Program-made: the position numbers and the translations under genes
Assembly: GCF_016808095.1 (NCBI RefSeq)
Contig: NC_068971.1
Coordinates: forward strand, 23,114,501 to 23,178,500
Source of the DNA: Vigna angularis
Taxonomy: Eukaryota; Streptophyta; Magnoliopsida; Fabales; Fabaceae
Direction: 5' to 3'
DNA length: 64,000 bases
Part shown: piece by piece, positions 22,694 through 32,450 of the stretch
Layout of the letters: every line of letters begins with the position of its first letter
Position numbering within the stretch: the first letter of the stretch is position 1
Notes under the pieces: model-generated
Told to the model about the DNA's origin: nothing
The model's input: the letters and a program-made list of their open reading frames with translations, nothing else
Database searches by the model: none

Positions 22694-23587
22694 ATCAAGT
22701 TAATTTGACTAAAACATTTCTATCATCTTATTTCTCTATGAAGGATATGGGAGAAGCAGATGTTATACTGGGTATAAAGATTAAGAGAGAAATGAGAAAT
22801 TAATTTTGTCTCAATCTCATTACATTGAGAAAGTACTCAGGAAATTCAACAATTATGAATGCTCTCTTGCTTCAACCCCTATGGATCCTAGTTTAAAGAT
22901 ATTACCTAATGGTAGTAAAGAAGTTTCACAACTGGAATATGCAAGGGTAATAGGATGTTTAATGTATGCAATGACAAGTACAAGGCCAGATATTGCTTTT
23001 GCGATAAGCAAATTGAGTAGATATACTAGTAACCCTTGTATATCACATTGGCAAGCAGTACGTCGAGTACTTAAGTATTTAAAGAAAACTATTAATTATG
23101 AATTAACATATAGTGGTTATCCTTCAGTTTTTGAAGGATATTCTGATGCAAGTTGGATTACAAATGCAGAAGATCACTCTTCAACTAGTGGTTGGATTTT
23201 CCTCCTTGGGGGAGGTGCAATTTCTTGGTCGTCCAAGAAACAAACTTGCATTACAGATTCCACTATGGCTTCAGAGTTTATAACTCTAGCCTCGGCAGGA
23301 AAGGAAGTCGAATGGTTGAGGAATCTCATGTTCGAAATACCATTGTTACCAAAACCAATATCACCAATAGCAATACATTGTGACAATGCTGCAACATTGG
23401 CAAAGGCTTATAGTCAAGTATACAATGACAAATCAAGACATATTGGTGTGAGACATAGTTATGTCCAAGGACTCATCAAAGATGGAGTTATTACTGTAGA
23501 TTTCGTACGAACAAATTAAATTTAGCTGATGGATTTACTAAGGCATTGGCTAAAGATTCCATTTTCAGAATGACAATTGGAATATGA
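22694..23587 (+). pseudogene. Copia reverse-transcriptase end and RNase H, frameshifted
   Basis: Just after the gag joint, FSMKDMGEADVILGIKI is the conserved RT C-terminal region. A stop at 22801 and a change of frame follow, consistent with one base lost near 22790. The frame then stays open for over 230 codons, with motifs EYARVIGCLMYAM, TRPDIAFAISKLSRY, EGYSDASW, TSGWIFLLGGGAISW and HCDNAATLAKA. These are the RNase H region of Copia pol. A second frame change near 23512 separates the final LADGFTKAL segment, ending at TGA 23585-23587. Not functional. Confidence 0.9.
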
Positions 23588-24137
23588 ATGGAGCCCACAA
23601 TTAATCACAAGTAAGTGAATCTTAACTTAACGCTTAATATGACATTGAGTCTTAAGTTCAATAAGATTAAATCTCTTATTTGATGATTGAAAGCACAAAT
23701 AATTATTTCAAGAGTGCTTTAGATCTGTGATGCTTAAGAGGTTGAGTAATTCTTAATTGATTTCTTGAATTTATGTTTTGTCACAGAAACATGTTTACCT
23801 AAGAAATCAACCTATGTAAGTGTGAAGTTTGGCCGCTTCAAGAAGTCAAGGGGGCATGGCTTTGTTGCACTTATGAATAGATATGGACGCATGGCCCTAT
23901 TGTGTCAAGTATAACAAGAATATGTAATTTATCTTATATGTAGAGTATCTTTAGGATTTCATTATGTATTATGTTGGTTCAATCATTTCAACACCAATAA
24001 AATTCGAATTCCTGGAATGTGTATTCTACTAAGTGAAAGTTCAAGTCTATGTACACTTTCATTTATGTGTAAGATTGTAATTATTAAATTGATGTTTGTG
24101 TTAAGTAATTATACAATACTCTCAAATGGTGGAGGAT
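23588..24137 (+). other. non-coding 3' region of the second Copia element
   Basis: AT-rich, with no supported ORF, between the RNase H remnant and the 3' LTR. It ends in the purine tract GGTGGAGGAT. Confidence 0.7.
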
Positions 24138-24645
24138 TGTTGGAATTTAAAAGTATTAGAGACAGTTTTCAGATTCATGAAGAGTTACAATATTCATGAA
24201 GAGTTACAACCATTCATGAAAAGTTACAATCAAGAAATGTAACTAGTCAGAAAAGTTGTTATTCATGAAGAGTTACAACCATTCATGAAAAGTTACAATC
24301 AAGAAATGTAACTAATTAGAATCTGGTATCTCTTGGATTTGAAAGATGCCTGATCAACATCTATATAAAGGGATCATGTGCTCTACTGAAATTAATTCGG
24401 TGATTCTCTTAACACACAAATCAATTCTTGAGAATCATATTCTTGTTTAACGTTAATACTAAGAGTGAGTATCATCGTTGTATTTTCTTCTTTGTATCTC
24501 AAAAGCGGATTTCGTGGTCCTCTTCACTCTTATAAGGGACGAAATATTGCTTTTAGGAAAGTGTGTATTCACGCCTAGAAGATTATATCAAGTCTACATT
24601 GTTGTTCATTTTGTTTCCCTAAGTTCTTGGAAAATTGTTCCAACA
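24138..24645 (+). repeat. 3' LTR of the second Copia element, with an internal 69-bp duplication
   Basis: 508 bp against 439 bp for its partner. ATTCATGAAGAGTTACAACC to AAGAAATGTAACTA occurs twice in a row here and once in the 5' LTR. Followed by the target duplication TAGTT. Confidence 0.92.
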
Positions 24646-24650
24646 TAGTT

Positions 24651-26736
24651 ATGCTAACATTTAACTATAACAGTTCACTTATGTCTTTAAACTTACTCAA
24701 AAAAAAAAGAAAAAAAAAAGTACTTAGTACACAAATATTTTGATGTGTGTATTGTCTAGGATGATTTACAATGTTTAACAACACTAAGATCTAGAGAAAT
24801 ATGGGTTCTAAAAATAAAGTAGTTTTAAAACTTTTAGTTTTGTTTAGAAATTAGTGCTTTTAAGTGTATATTTTTGTTAGAACATAATTGTTATGTTATT
24901 TCTTTATTTTAATATTTTTTCCTAGGGGTAAAATGATCTTTTACCTTTATTTAATTGGTGTATAAATTAATTATGGGAGTATAGAAAGGAAAAACATGCA
25001 AATTAAATAATCTGAATATTTAATAAAATGATATTATGTAAATCTTTTAGAAGATTTAGTTGTTGTTATTTTAAAAATTAGTTAAATATAAATAGGAGAT
25101 ATAATCTTGGTGGGTTTGAAGATTAAAAGAGATATTATTATTAGAGAAAATCATTATTAGATATTGTTAGATATTTTAAAAGATTACGTGAATTTTAAAA
25201 AGATTTGGTGGTTGATCATATTTTAAAAAGTAGTTAGGAGAGAATAAGAGAGGAAATCTTAGTGATTTTAGAGATAAATTGAGAGATTTTATTAAAATAA
25301 AAAAGATAGAGATAGAATAGAAGAAGATAAAAAGGAGAAGAGTAAAAATGAGATTGCCTTTTGTTACTATAAAATCAAAAACGAAAATTAGAAAGATAAG
25401 GGAGAGAAAAGACGTTTTTTTAGGAGAAAAAAGGAAGAGTTGCAGAAAGTCTTAGTGAAAAGGAAGATTCTTGATACCTAAGGTTTTTTTTATATAAAGG
25501 TTTTCGACAATTTTTCCTCTTTTCTCTTAGGAAACGTCTTTTCTCCTAGAAAACGTCTTTTCTCTCCCTTATATTTCTAATTTTTGTTTTCTAATTTTAG
25601 GGTAAGAAAATTCAGACCGCCTCTATTTATAACATTTTGAGTTGTATTTTTTATTTGTAACCAAGTCTTGTAATGTCTTTTTAGGACCAAGAGCAATAAT
25701 GGTACTATATAAATAAGGTACAAATTCTCTTAATCTTTTATAATCTTTTAAGAATGTAAGTTATATGTCTTTCTCTCTCAAGCTTTGAAAGTCAAGATAG
25801 AATAATTAATTAAGTTAACCGTTTGCAAAGATTCATATGAAGACAATGACAAAATGTAATAAGAAAATTATCATTGAGAAAAGAGCCCACGAGAACTCTT
25901 AGGTGTTGATCAAGTTCATTACACCAAGGTGTTTGAAGATTTTTATGAGAAAGAATTAACAATTGTATTATGTGTTAAAACCTTTTATGATTGCATGCGT
26001 ATGATCATATATATAACATTGTATGATTAATAAGCATAAGTCATTACACCATTTTGATTTTTTTTCAAAAACTATTTAATGAAAGTTTTCATGAAAAAAT
26101 TAATTGATTATCAATAATAACATATTATCATAAGTTAAGTTCATACTCTATTATCATTAATATTAATATATAAAAATTTGATCAGTACAAATTATTTTAA
26201 AACATCACTTTTTATAATTTTTTTAATTAATCATTTTGTATTAATTGATTATTTTTTCAGATGAGATTATTTTTTTAAAGGTTTAATCATCTAGTTGGTT
26301 CCTATTTTTGGTGACTTTTCTTAAATGGATCATTCACTTTTTTTTATTTCAATTAGATCCCTATTTTTGAAAAATTGAAGTAATTAGATCATTATTGTTA
26401 GGTTCGTACTAACAACGTTAAAGAGGTGCCATGTGTCAGTTCGTGGTTTTTTTTTAATTTTTTTTTAATTTTTAATTTTTTAATTTTTTTTAAATTACCA
26501 CGTGTCTAATTGATTTTGTGTCACATGTTACTGTCAGGCCACATGTCATTGCATTGGTCTCAGTTTTGTCTCTCTATTTTCATTTTGTCCTAATGTTTTT
26601 TAAAATTAAACAATTTTGTCCCTGCCCAAATTCAAACAAAATTTAATTTGTATATAAAATGTTATACAAATATTTTTATTATAATTGATATTTTTATTTA
26701 ATATTTTTAACAAAATTAAGTTTATTTATATTTATA
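24651..26736. other. AT-rich spacer; imperfect palindrome and a lone MULE-type terminus
   Basis: No gene is seen. At about 25381-25610, ATAAGGGAGAGAAAAGACG and its near complement CGTCTTTTCTCTCCCTTAT face each other, forming a long imperfect hairpin. At about 26279-26640, GGTTTAATCATCTAGTTGG followed by TCCCTATTTTTG words resembles the terminus of the TIR element to the right, but no partner end was found. Confidence 0.5.
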
Positions 26737-26745
26737 TTTAGTTAA

Positions 26746-28171
26746 AGTTTAATCATTTCGGAGGTCCCTATTTCTGCATAATCGTCTCAAATAGGTCATT
26801 GTATTTTTTTTATCTCATCAATTAGGTCCTTATTTTTGTAAAATTGAGTCAATTGGAACCTTGCCATTAATTTCAGTGGATGGCCTTAAATTTTGCTGTG
26901 TCATGGCATGCTGACCAAGCAATTTTTAATGACATGGCACTCAATCTCGTTCTTCTGTGGTGACTTGCTGAAGATCACTTCCAACTCACCGCAATTGCTC
27001 TCCCTCGACGTTGCATCACTTGAGTACATTGTTTCCGACAAAGTTATGGGTGCACAGAGGAGGACGGGGGTTGCTTCTCCCTAACGCTAGACGGAGATAG
27101 CCACTTTGCGAGCATGTAATCGTGCTTCCTCCAAGGCAGAACATGCATTCCTTTCTTCTTCAAACTCTACTTTGCCGCTTCGGAGAATATCGCCACGATC
27201 TGCTTCAGTCTCCTCGCCCTCCGCTAGATCCGCTGCATCCGCGCGTCCTCAGAAGAGATCCTTCCCCGAAGAGCCTTGGTACTCGAACCTGCCGACTTCA
27301 TACATCACGATAAATGGTTTGGCGACGAAGCATGGGAATGGCGCATACAAGGAAGTTTACGCGACGATTGACGGTCAGGTTGTCGGGTTGGAGGTTCCGT
27401 TTCCGGTGATATTCACCGACGGGATCAACCCTTTGTTCTGGGAGCCCATGGTGGCCATCAAGCCTTTTAACCTTTCCTCATACGACATCGATTTGACGCT
27501 GTTTTTGGGGAAAGTTTTGGATGGGAAGGAGCACGTGTTTGGAATAGGGGTGGTGAAGGGTATATCTTACTCGCTGATAAACGCAAACTTACATCTTTGG
27601 TTGGACCATGAATCAATGGTGGTTCATGCTAATCCCGTGGTTCATCACAGTCCTGAAACTTCCCTTGAACGACAAGACGGGTTTCGAGGGCTTGATGGGT
27701 CGTTTGATGTGGACGCGGAGCAGGAAATGCACATCACAGGGTGAGTCATGACTAGTGCTAACAACATCACGGAAAATATGAGTTTGTTTGATTCGAAATT
27801 AATTTACTACTGAAATCGATTGATTATGAGATTGAACTCCTGATTTTGAACTGAACTTGATTTCTACTGGAAAACGTTGAATTCTCTTGTTGAAATTGTC
27901 TTCATCGAAGCTATTTGCGTTGAAGTAGTTGCAGTGGTTGGGACCGCATTTCGGTCTCATCCATGTAATGAGACGTCATTGTGCCACGTGGTTATTAATT
28001 GCTAGCTTAGTATGCCACTAGACACCAAAGTTAACGTCGTCCACATCAATTAACGGCAAGGCCATAATTGACTCAATTTTACAGAAAAATGGACCTAATT
28101 GGGACAAAAAAAATACAAGGACCTATTTGAGACGAATATGCACAAATAGGGACCTTCGAATTAATTAAACC
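26746..28171. mobile_element. Pack-MULE (Mutator-like) carrying a peptide-N-glycanase A fragment
   Basis: The inverted repeats are about 180 bp. The left end starts AGTTTAATCATTTCGG and continues AGGTCCCTATTTCTGCATA. The right end is its diverged complement, finishing TTAATTAAACC. The 9-bp target duplication TTTAGTTAA is exact at 26737-26745 and 28172-28180, the usual Mutator length. No transposase is present. The interior is GC-richer and holds a recognisable piece of a host gene (27277-27744). Element length is 1426 bp. Confidence 0.9.
27277..27744 (+). pseudogene. captured fragment of a peptide-N4-(N-acetyl-beta-glucosaminyl)asparagine amidase A gene
   Basis: An open frame starting upstream at 27106 runs to TGA at 27742-27744. 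From 27277 it reads as the middle-to-late part of plant PNGase A: WYSNLPTSYIT, PFPVIFTDGINPLFWEP, YDIDLTLFLGKVLDG and NANLHLWLDH. The full enzymes are several times longer secretory-pathway glycoamidases that remove N-glycans from glycopeptides, so this 156-residue piece cannot be a working enzyme. Neither the PNGase A N-terminus nor its C-terminal end is seen. The uninterrupted frame suggests recent capture or retained coding. 26890-27276 may be a second captured piece but is not recognised. The assignment is from remembered family motifs. Confidence 0.82.
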
Positions 28172-28180
28172 TTTAGTTAA

Positions 28181-28959
28181 TTACATAAATGTTAATTATG
28201 TTTTTTAAATATACGTGTAAGAGTTAAAAAATATAGTAAACAAATTAATGACGTGGAGCTTACCTAGTTTTTTATGCATGTACATGTGAATAGGGTTTAT
28301 GATTTTCTATTTCCATTGATGGGTAAGGGTATGCTAATGTATGGATGATGGTTCTATGTTGAGATATCCATTGTATATTGGCTATTTATGTATTCTTTTA
28401 TGTTGATATGATTATGATGAGAATCATGGTGCATGTATATATGTGAGGGTGATTTTAAATAATGAAAGAGTATGATTTGCTTGGATACATGACGTATGAA
28501 TTAGGGCTTGGGATTTGTATTAATTTGTGTGTGATGGTTGAGTATATGAGAAATATGAAAGTTGAAGGTTATCCTATGCAAATGGGTGTTGTAAGGGGTG
28601 TTTCATTGGATATTACAATATTTCATGTCGTATTGGTTTTAATTTGCATGGTGATGAATTTTGGATGATTCATTTGGCATTATGTCAGTATCTAGGTATT
28701 TTCCATGTATCTAGGATGCTTGAATGTGTACATAAGGTGTTAATTTAGTTTTCACGAAGTTTGGAGATCATGTATGAAAGCTATAAGCCTATCGAATTTT
28801 TCCACAACGATTTTGGCCTCTCAAATAATCGATTATAATTAGTGATAATCAATTATCTGCGCGTGTGTGTTGAGTCTTGTCTCTGGAATAATCGATTATC
28901 CATTCATATGTTGTAAACCCGAATTTGTAGTTGAAAACCTTACTAGATTAATCGAATAT
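28181..28959. other. spacer without a supported gene, possibly degraded Ty3 sequence
   Basis: The ORF at 28462-28668 is TG-rich and unrecognised. AATCGATTAT-type words appear at 28839-28860 and 28892. The region precedes a Ty3 relic and may include its lost 5' part. Confidence 0.4.
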
Positions 28960-29227
28960 CTCTAGAGGTAAGTACCACAAAAAGCCATATGACAAGCCAC
29001 AGTAGGGAGGTTTTGGAGGCTTAAAGTGTTATGAGTGTGGAGGTCCTCACATTAAGAGGAATTGTTCGAAATTGGCAGCTTTGCAGCCCGAGGAAAATAA
29101 ATGTTATTTTTGTCGTAAGCAAGGACACTTTGCAGCTTCATGTCTAGAAAAGAAAACATCAAGTGAAGTGTCGTAGACATAGAAGTCTTCTAGAGAGAAG
29201 CCGAAGGCAGCAAAACGAGTCTTCGCG

Positions 29228-29458
29228 ATGACAAGGATCGAGGCGTCTAAATCAGGTAACTTAATCCAAGACAATTGTTTCTTGAATGATAGATGTGTGC
29301 ATGTTCTGTTTGAATTTGGTGCAACACACTCATTTATATCCCTTGCTTGTTTGGATGAGCTTGGATTACCTGTGTTTGATTTGGGATATGAGTTGGTGGT
29401 TTCTACACCAGTATCAGGAAAGTTTCAACCAACTCAATTTGTATTGGGTGTTCGTTAG
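29228..29458 (+). pseudogene. Ty3 aspartic protease remnant
   Basis: The frame contains NDRCVHVLFEFGATHSFIS followed by LDELGLPV. In active relatives the core is a D-S/T-G triad before ATHSFIS; here the triad reads E-F-G, so the catalytic Asp is gone. The frame ends at TAG 29456-29458. Confidence 0.8.
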
Positions 29459-30055
29459 AAATGGTCACACACATATTCAAGGTTAATCTATTGTGTCTAC
29501 CACTTGAGGGCTTGGATGTAATCTTAGCGATGGATTGGTTGACGACCAATGGTGTTCTCATTAATTGCGATTAGTAAAAGGTCATTTTTCCATAAGAGGA
29601 ACATGTGAAGAAGATTACGTCTCGGGAAGTTTTGTAGGATATCAGAGAGGGAGCTACTTGTGTTGTTATGAAGGTAACAGAGAAGAAAAAATGTAGAATA
29701 ATTATCCTACACACGACATGGAGTTGGTTACAGTAGGGTTTGCTTTGAAGACATGGAGACATTATCTTTATGGGCGCATTTCTAAATCTTCAACGATCAC
29801 AAGAGTCTGAAGTATTTGTTCGACCAGAAAGAGTTGAACATGCGTCAAAGCAAGTGAATGGAGTACTTGAAGGACTACAACTTTGAGTGAGTTGAAGTAC
29901 CATTCGAGTAAAGAAAATGTCGTTGTTGATGCTTTGAATAGAAAGGAGGTTCATGTTGATGCTTTAATGATGAAAGAGTTATAATTGATCGAGAAGTTGC
30001 GAGATATGAATTTGGGTTTACAGGTGGATCAAGAGCATATCTATTGTAGTCATTT

Positions 30056-30476
30056 GGCTATTACAAGTGACTTCTTAAAGCATATAAAGGCAGAACATAT
30101 AGTAGATAAAGGTTGTAATGCACAATTGAATTATTAGGTACTGGACAGGTCAAAGATTTTTTTATAGGTGTCGATTGTATTCTTCGGTTCAAGCATAAAG
30201 TGTGTGTGTCGATGAAGTCAGAGTTGAGGAGAATGATCTTAGAAGAAGGCCATAAGAGTCATCTTAGGCTATTACAAGTGACTTCTTAAAGCATATAAAG
30301 GCAGAACATATGGAAGATAAAGGTTGTAATGCACAATTGAATTATCAGTACTGGTCAGGTCAAAGATTTTTTTATAGGTGTCGATTGTATTCTTCGGTTC
30401 AAGCATAAAGTGTGTGTGTCGATGAAGTCATAGTTGAGGAGAATAATCTTAGAAGAAGGCCATAAGAGTCATCTTA
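30056..30476 (+). repeat. 211-bp direct tandem duplication inside the Ty3 relic
   Basis: The segment starting GGCTATTACAAGTGACTTCT at 30056 is repeated from 30267, and both copies end CATAAGAGTCATCTTA. The copies differ at a few bases and one small indel. The duplication lies just before the integrase zinc-binding part. Confidence 0.9.
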
Positions 30477-30477
30477 G

Positions 30478-31190
30478 TATACATCCTGGTATGACTAAGA
30501 TGTACAAAGATTTGAAGGATTCGTTTTGGTGGAGTGGGATGAAGAAAGATGTGGTTGAGTTTGTATCGTCTTGTTTGATATGTTAGAAGGCTAAAGTGGA
30601 GCACTAGAGACTAAGAGGAATGTTGCAATAGTTGGAGATTCCTTAGTTTAAGTGGGACAATATCTCGATGAACTTTTAACTCACCTACCTATATCATCGA
30701 GGGGTCATGATTCCATTTGGGTAATCGTGAACATGTTGACAAAATGTGTTCACTTTTTACCAATCAATGAACGAATGTCGTTGGAGAAGTTGACAGAGTT
30801 GTATATCCTGAAGATAGTGAGGTTGCATGGGTGCTTACAAGTGTTATTTCATATCGAGATTTGAGGTTCACATCAAGGTTTTGGCAAACATTGCAGAGAG
30901 CTTTGGGCACACAGTTAAGGATGAGCTCAGCATATCATCATCAAACTGATGGAAATGCGAAAGAACCATTAAGTCGTTGGAAGATTTGTTGAGGACCTAT
31001 GTTTTGGACCATCTAGGATGTTGGAATGAGTTTTTACCGTTGGTTGAGTTCATTTACAACAATAGTTACGATTCTAGAATCAGGATGTCACATTTTGAAG
31101 CTTTGTATGGAAGGAGATGTCGAACGTCATTGTGTGGGTTTCAGGATGGAGAATTAGTGACAGTAGGTATTGAGTTGTTGCAATAGATTA
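30478..31190 (+). pseudogene. Ty3 integrase remnant
   Basis: Frames alternate but keep typical Ty3 integrase wording: HPGMTKMYKDLKDSFWW, VVEFVSSCLIC then a stop, RGHDSIWVIVNMLTKCVHF, MSSAYHHQTDG, LEDLLRTYVLDHLGCW and FEALYGRRCRTS. At least six stops or shifts are present. No function expected. Confidence 0.85.
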
Positions 31191-31720
31191 CTAACAAGGT
31201 GAAAATGATTCAAGAATGGATGAGAGTCACTCAAAGTAGAAAGAATTCTTATGCAGATAAGAGGAAGAGACCACTATAGTTTGAAGTTAGAGATCATGTG
31301 TTTTGTGAGAGACACTAATAATAGGAGTTGGGAGAGCTATAAAGTCAATGAAGTTTTTGCCAAAGTTTCTAGGGCTATATCAAGTGCGAAGGAGAGTTGG
31401 TCTAGTAGCATATAAGATAACACTACCACCTCAATTGGGAAACTTGCATAATATTTTTTATGTATCTTAGTTGAGGAAGTATGTTTCAGATCTTGTTCAT
31501 GTGTTGGAGGATGATGACATTCAAGTCAAGGAGGATTTAACTATAGATGTTGGAATGATACGCGTATTAGATGTAGAAACCAAGACGTTGCAAGAAAATG
31601 ACATTCTGAAGGTATTTTGGGATAAAGCTATAACTTGGGAGTTATAAGAATTTATAAAAAACGAGTATCCCTACCTTTTTTTTATGAGTAGATCAATTTT
31701 CAGGAAATAAATTTCTTTTT

Positions 31721-32219
31721 GTAAGACTCGAAAAAATATAAAACTTAGAAATAATATTGTAATAAGATTTCAGTTTGTTGTTATTGATATTGTATATTTT
31801 TTATACATGTGTAACTCACATAGCGAGAATCTTTGAAGGGGTAAGTGGTCATCTATTCAAATCTTGATTAGAGTAATGAAGGATTAACAAATAGCATAAA
31901 TAGTATAGTTTTTATATACAGAAAATATTGTTTTTTTGCAAGAGTTTATTAATGTTTGAGCCTATGAAACTTTGGTAATCATGTGCCGGCTCAACATGTC
32001 TTCTCTACTAAACTATTTCATTTTTTAAAAATTAAAATTATCACATTGAAAAAGAAAATCATTATGAAAAAGACAATAAAAATTCTTATATTTTTATTTA
32101 TGATTTTTAACTTAATAAAAATTTCTGTTAAACAAATGTGCTGTAACACACATTCTCTTTCTTTCTCAGCTATATTCTCTTCCCTTCATTTCCAACCTTT
32201 CTCTTCCAACTCAAGACCA
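31721..32219. other. AT-rich stretch upstream of the RUS5 gene
   Basis: The left part may be LTR remnant from the Ty3 relic. The right part (CTTTCTTTCTCAGC, TTCTCTTCCCTTC) is pyrimidine-rich and likely promoter or leader of the next gene. No TATA box could be assigned with confidence. Confidence 0.35.
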
Positions 32220-32390
32220 AAAACTCTTCTTCTTCTTCTTCTTCACCATCTTCTTCTTCACCATCTTCTTCTTCATCTTCATCATCATCATCATCATCTT
32301 CTTCTTCTTCTTCATCATCTTCTTCTTAACCATCTTCTTCTTCATCATCTTCTTCTTATCCCTTCTTCTTCTTCTTCTTCTTTTGCAAAA
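32220..32390. repeat. (CTT/ATC)n low-complexity tract in the RUS5 5' leader
   Basis: CTTCTT and CATCAT trinucleotides alternate over about 170 bp, immediately upstream of the RUS5 start. The Leu/His-rich and Lys/Met-rich ORFs here are artefacts. An in-frame stop at 32394-32396 separates the tract from the coding frame. Confidence 0.9.
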
Positions 32391-32450
32391 CAATAACAAA
32401 AACCTGGCTTGAACCTCCTTCAACCTCCACGCGTTCCTATCCAAACTCTC

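Larger units (their letters stand above)
21825..24645 (+). mobile_element. internally deleted Ty1/Copia retrotransposon
   Basis: LTRs lie at 21825-22263 (439 bp) and 24138-24645 (508 bp), both starting TGTTG-AATTTAA and ending TTCCAACA. The target duplication TAGTT is exact at 21820-21824 and 24646-24650. A purine-rich tract (GGTGGAGGAT) abuts the 3' LTR. No good tRNA primer-binding site follows the 5' LTR. The interior joins the first part of gag directly to the end of RT plus RNase H, so protease, integrase and most of RT are deleted. The extra 69 bp of the 3' LTR is a tandem duplication around 24180-24320. Base differences between the LTRs are few, so insertion was fairly recent, though older than the 2524 element. 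Confidence 0.93.
28960..31720 (+). mobile_element. degenerate Ty3/Gypsy retrotransposon relic
   Basis: Pieces of gag-pol occur in normal order with many stops and frame changes. Zinc knuckles KCYECGGPHIKRNC and CYFCRKQGHFAASC lie at about 29024-29145. The protease region is at 29228-29458, and a VILAMDWLTTNGV segment at about 29518. RNase H tail pieces (NVVVDALNRK) lie near 29920. Integrase follows at 30478-31190, and a chromodomain-side tail (LHNIFYVS, LRKYVSDL) at about 31440-31660. Most of RT is missing. Motif wording (RRCRTSLCGFQDGE) suggests the Tekay/Del group. No LTR pair was identified, though TGTAAGACTCG at 31716 may begin a 3' LTR. Confidence 0.88.

Noticed and set aside
28462..28668. 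68-aa hydrophobic ORF before the Ty3 relic
   Set aside because: TG-rich low-complexity sequence with no family motif and no support as a gene.
32211..32444. Lys/Met-rich minus-strand ORF and Leu/His-rich plus-strand ORF
   Set aside because: Translations of the (CTT/ATC)n tract in the RUS5 leader.
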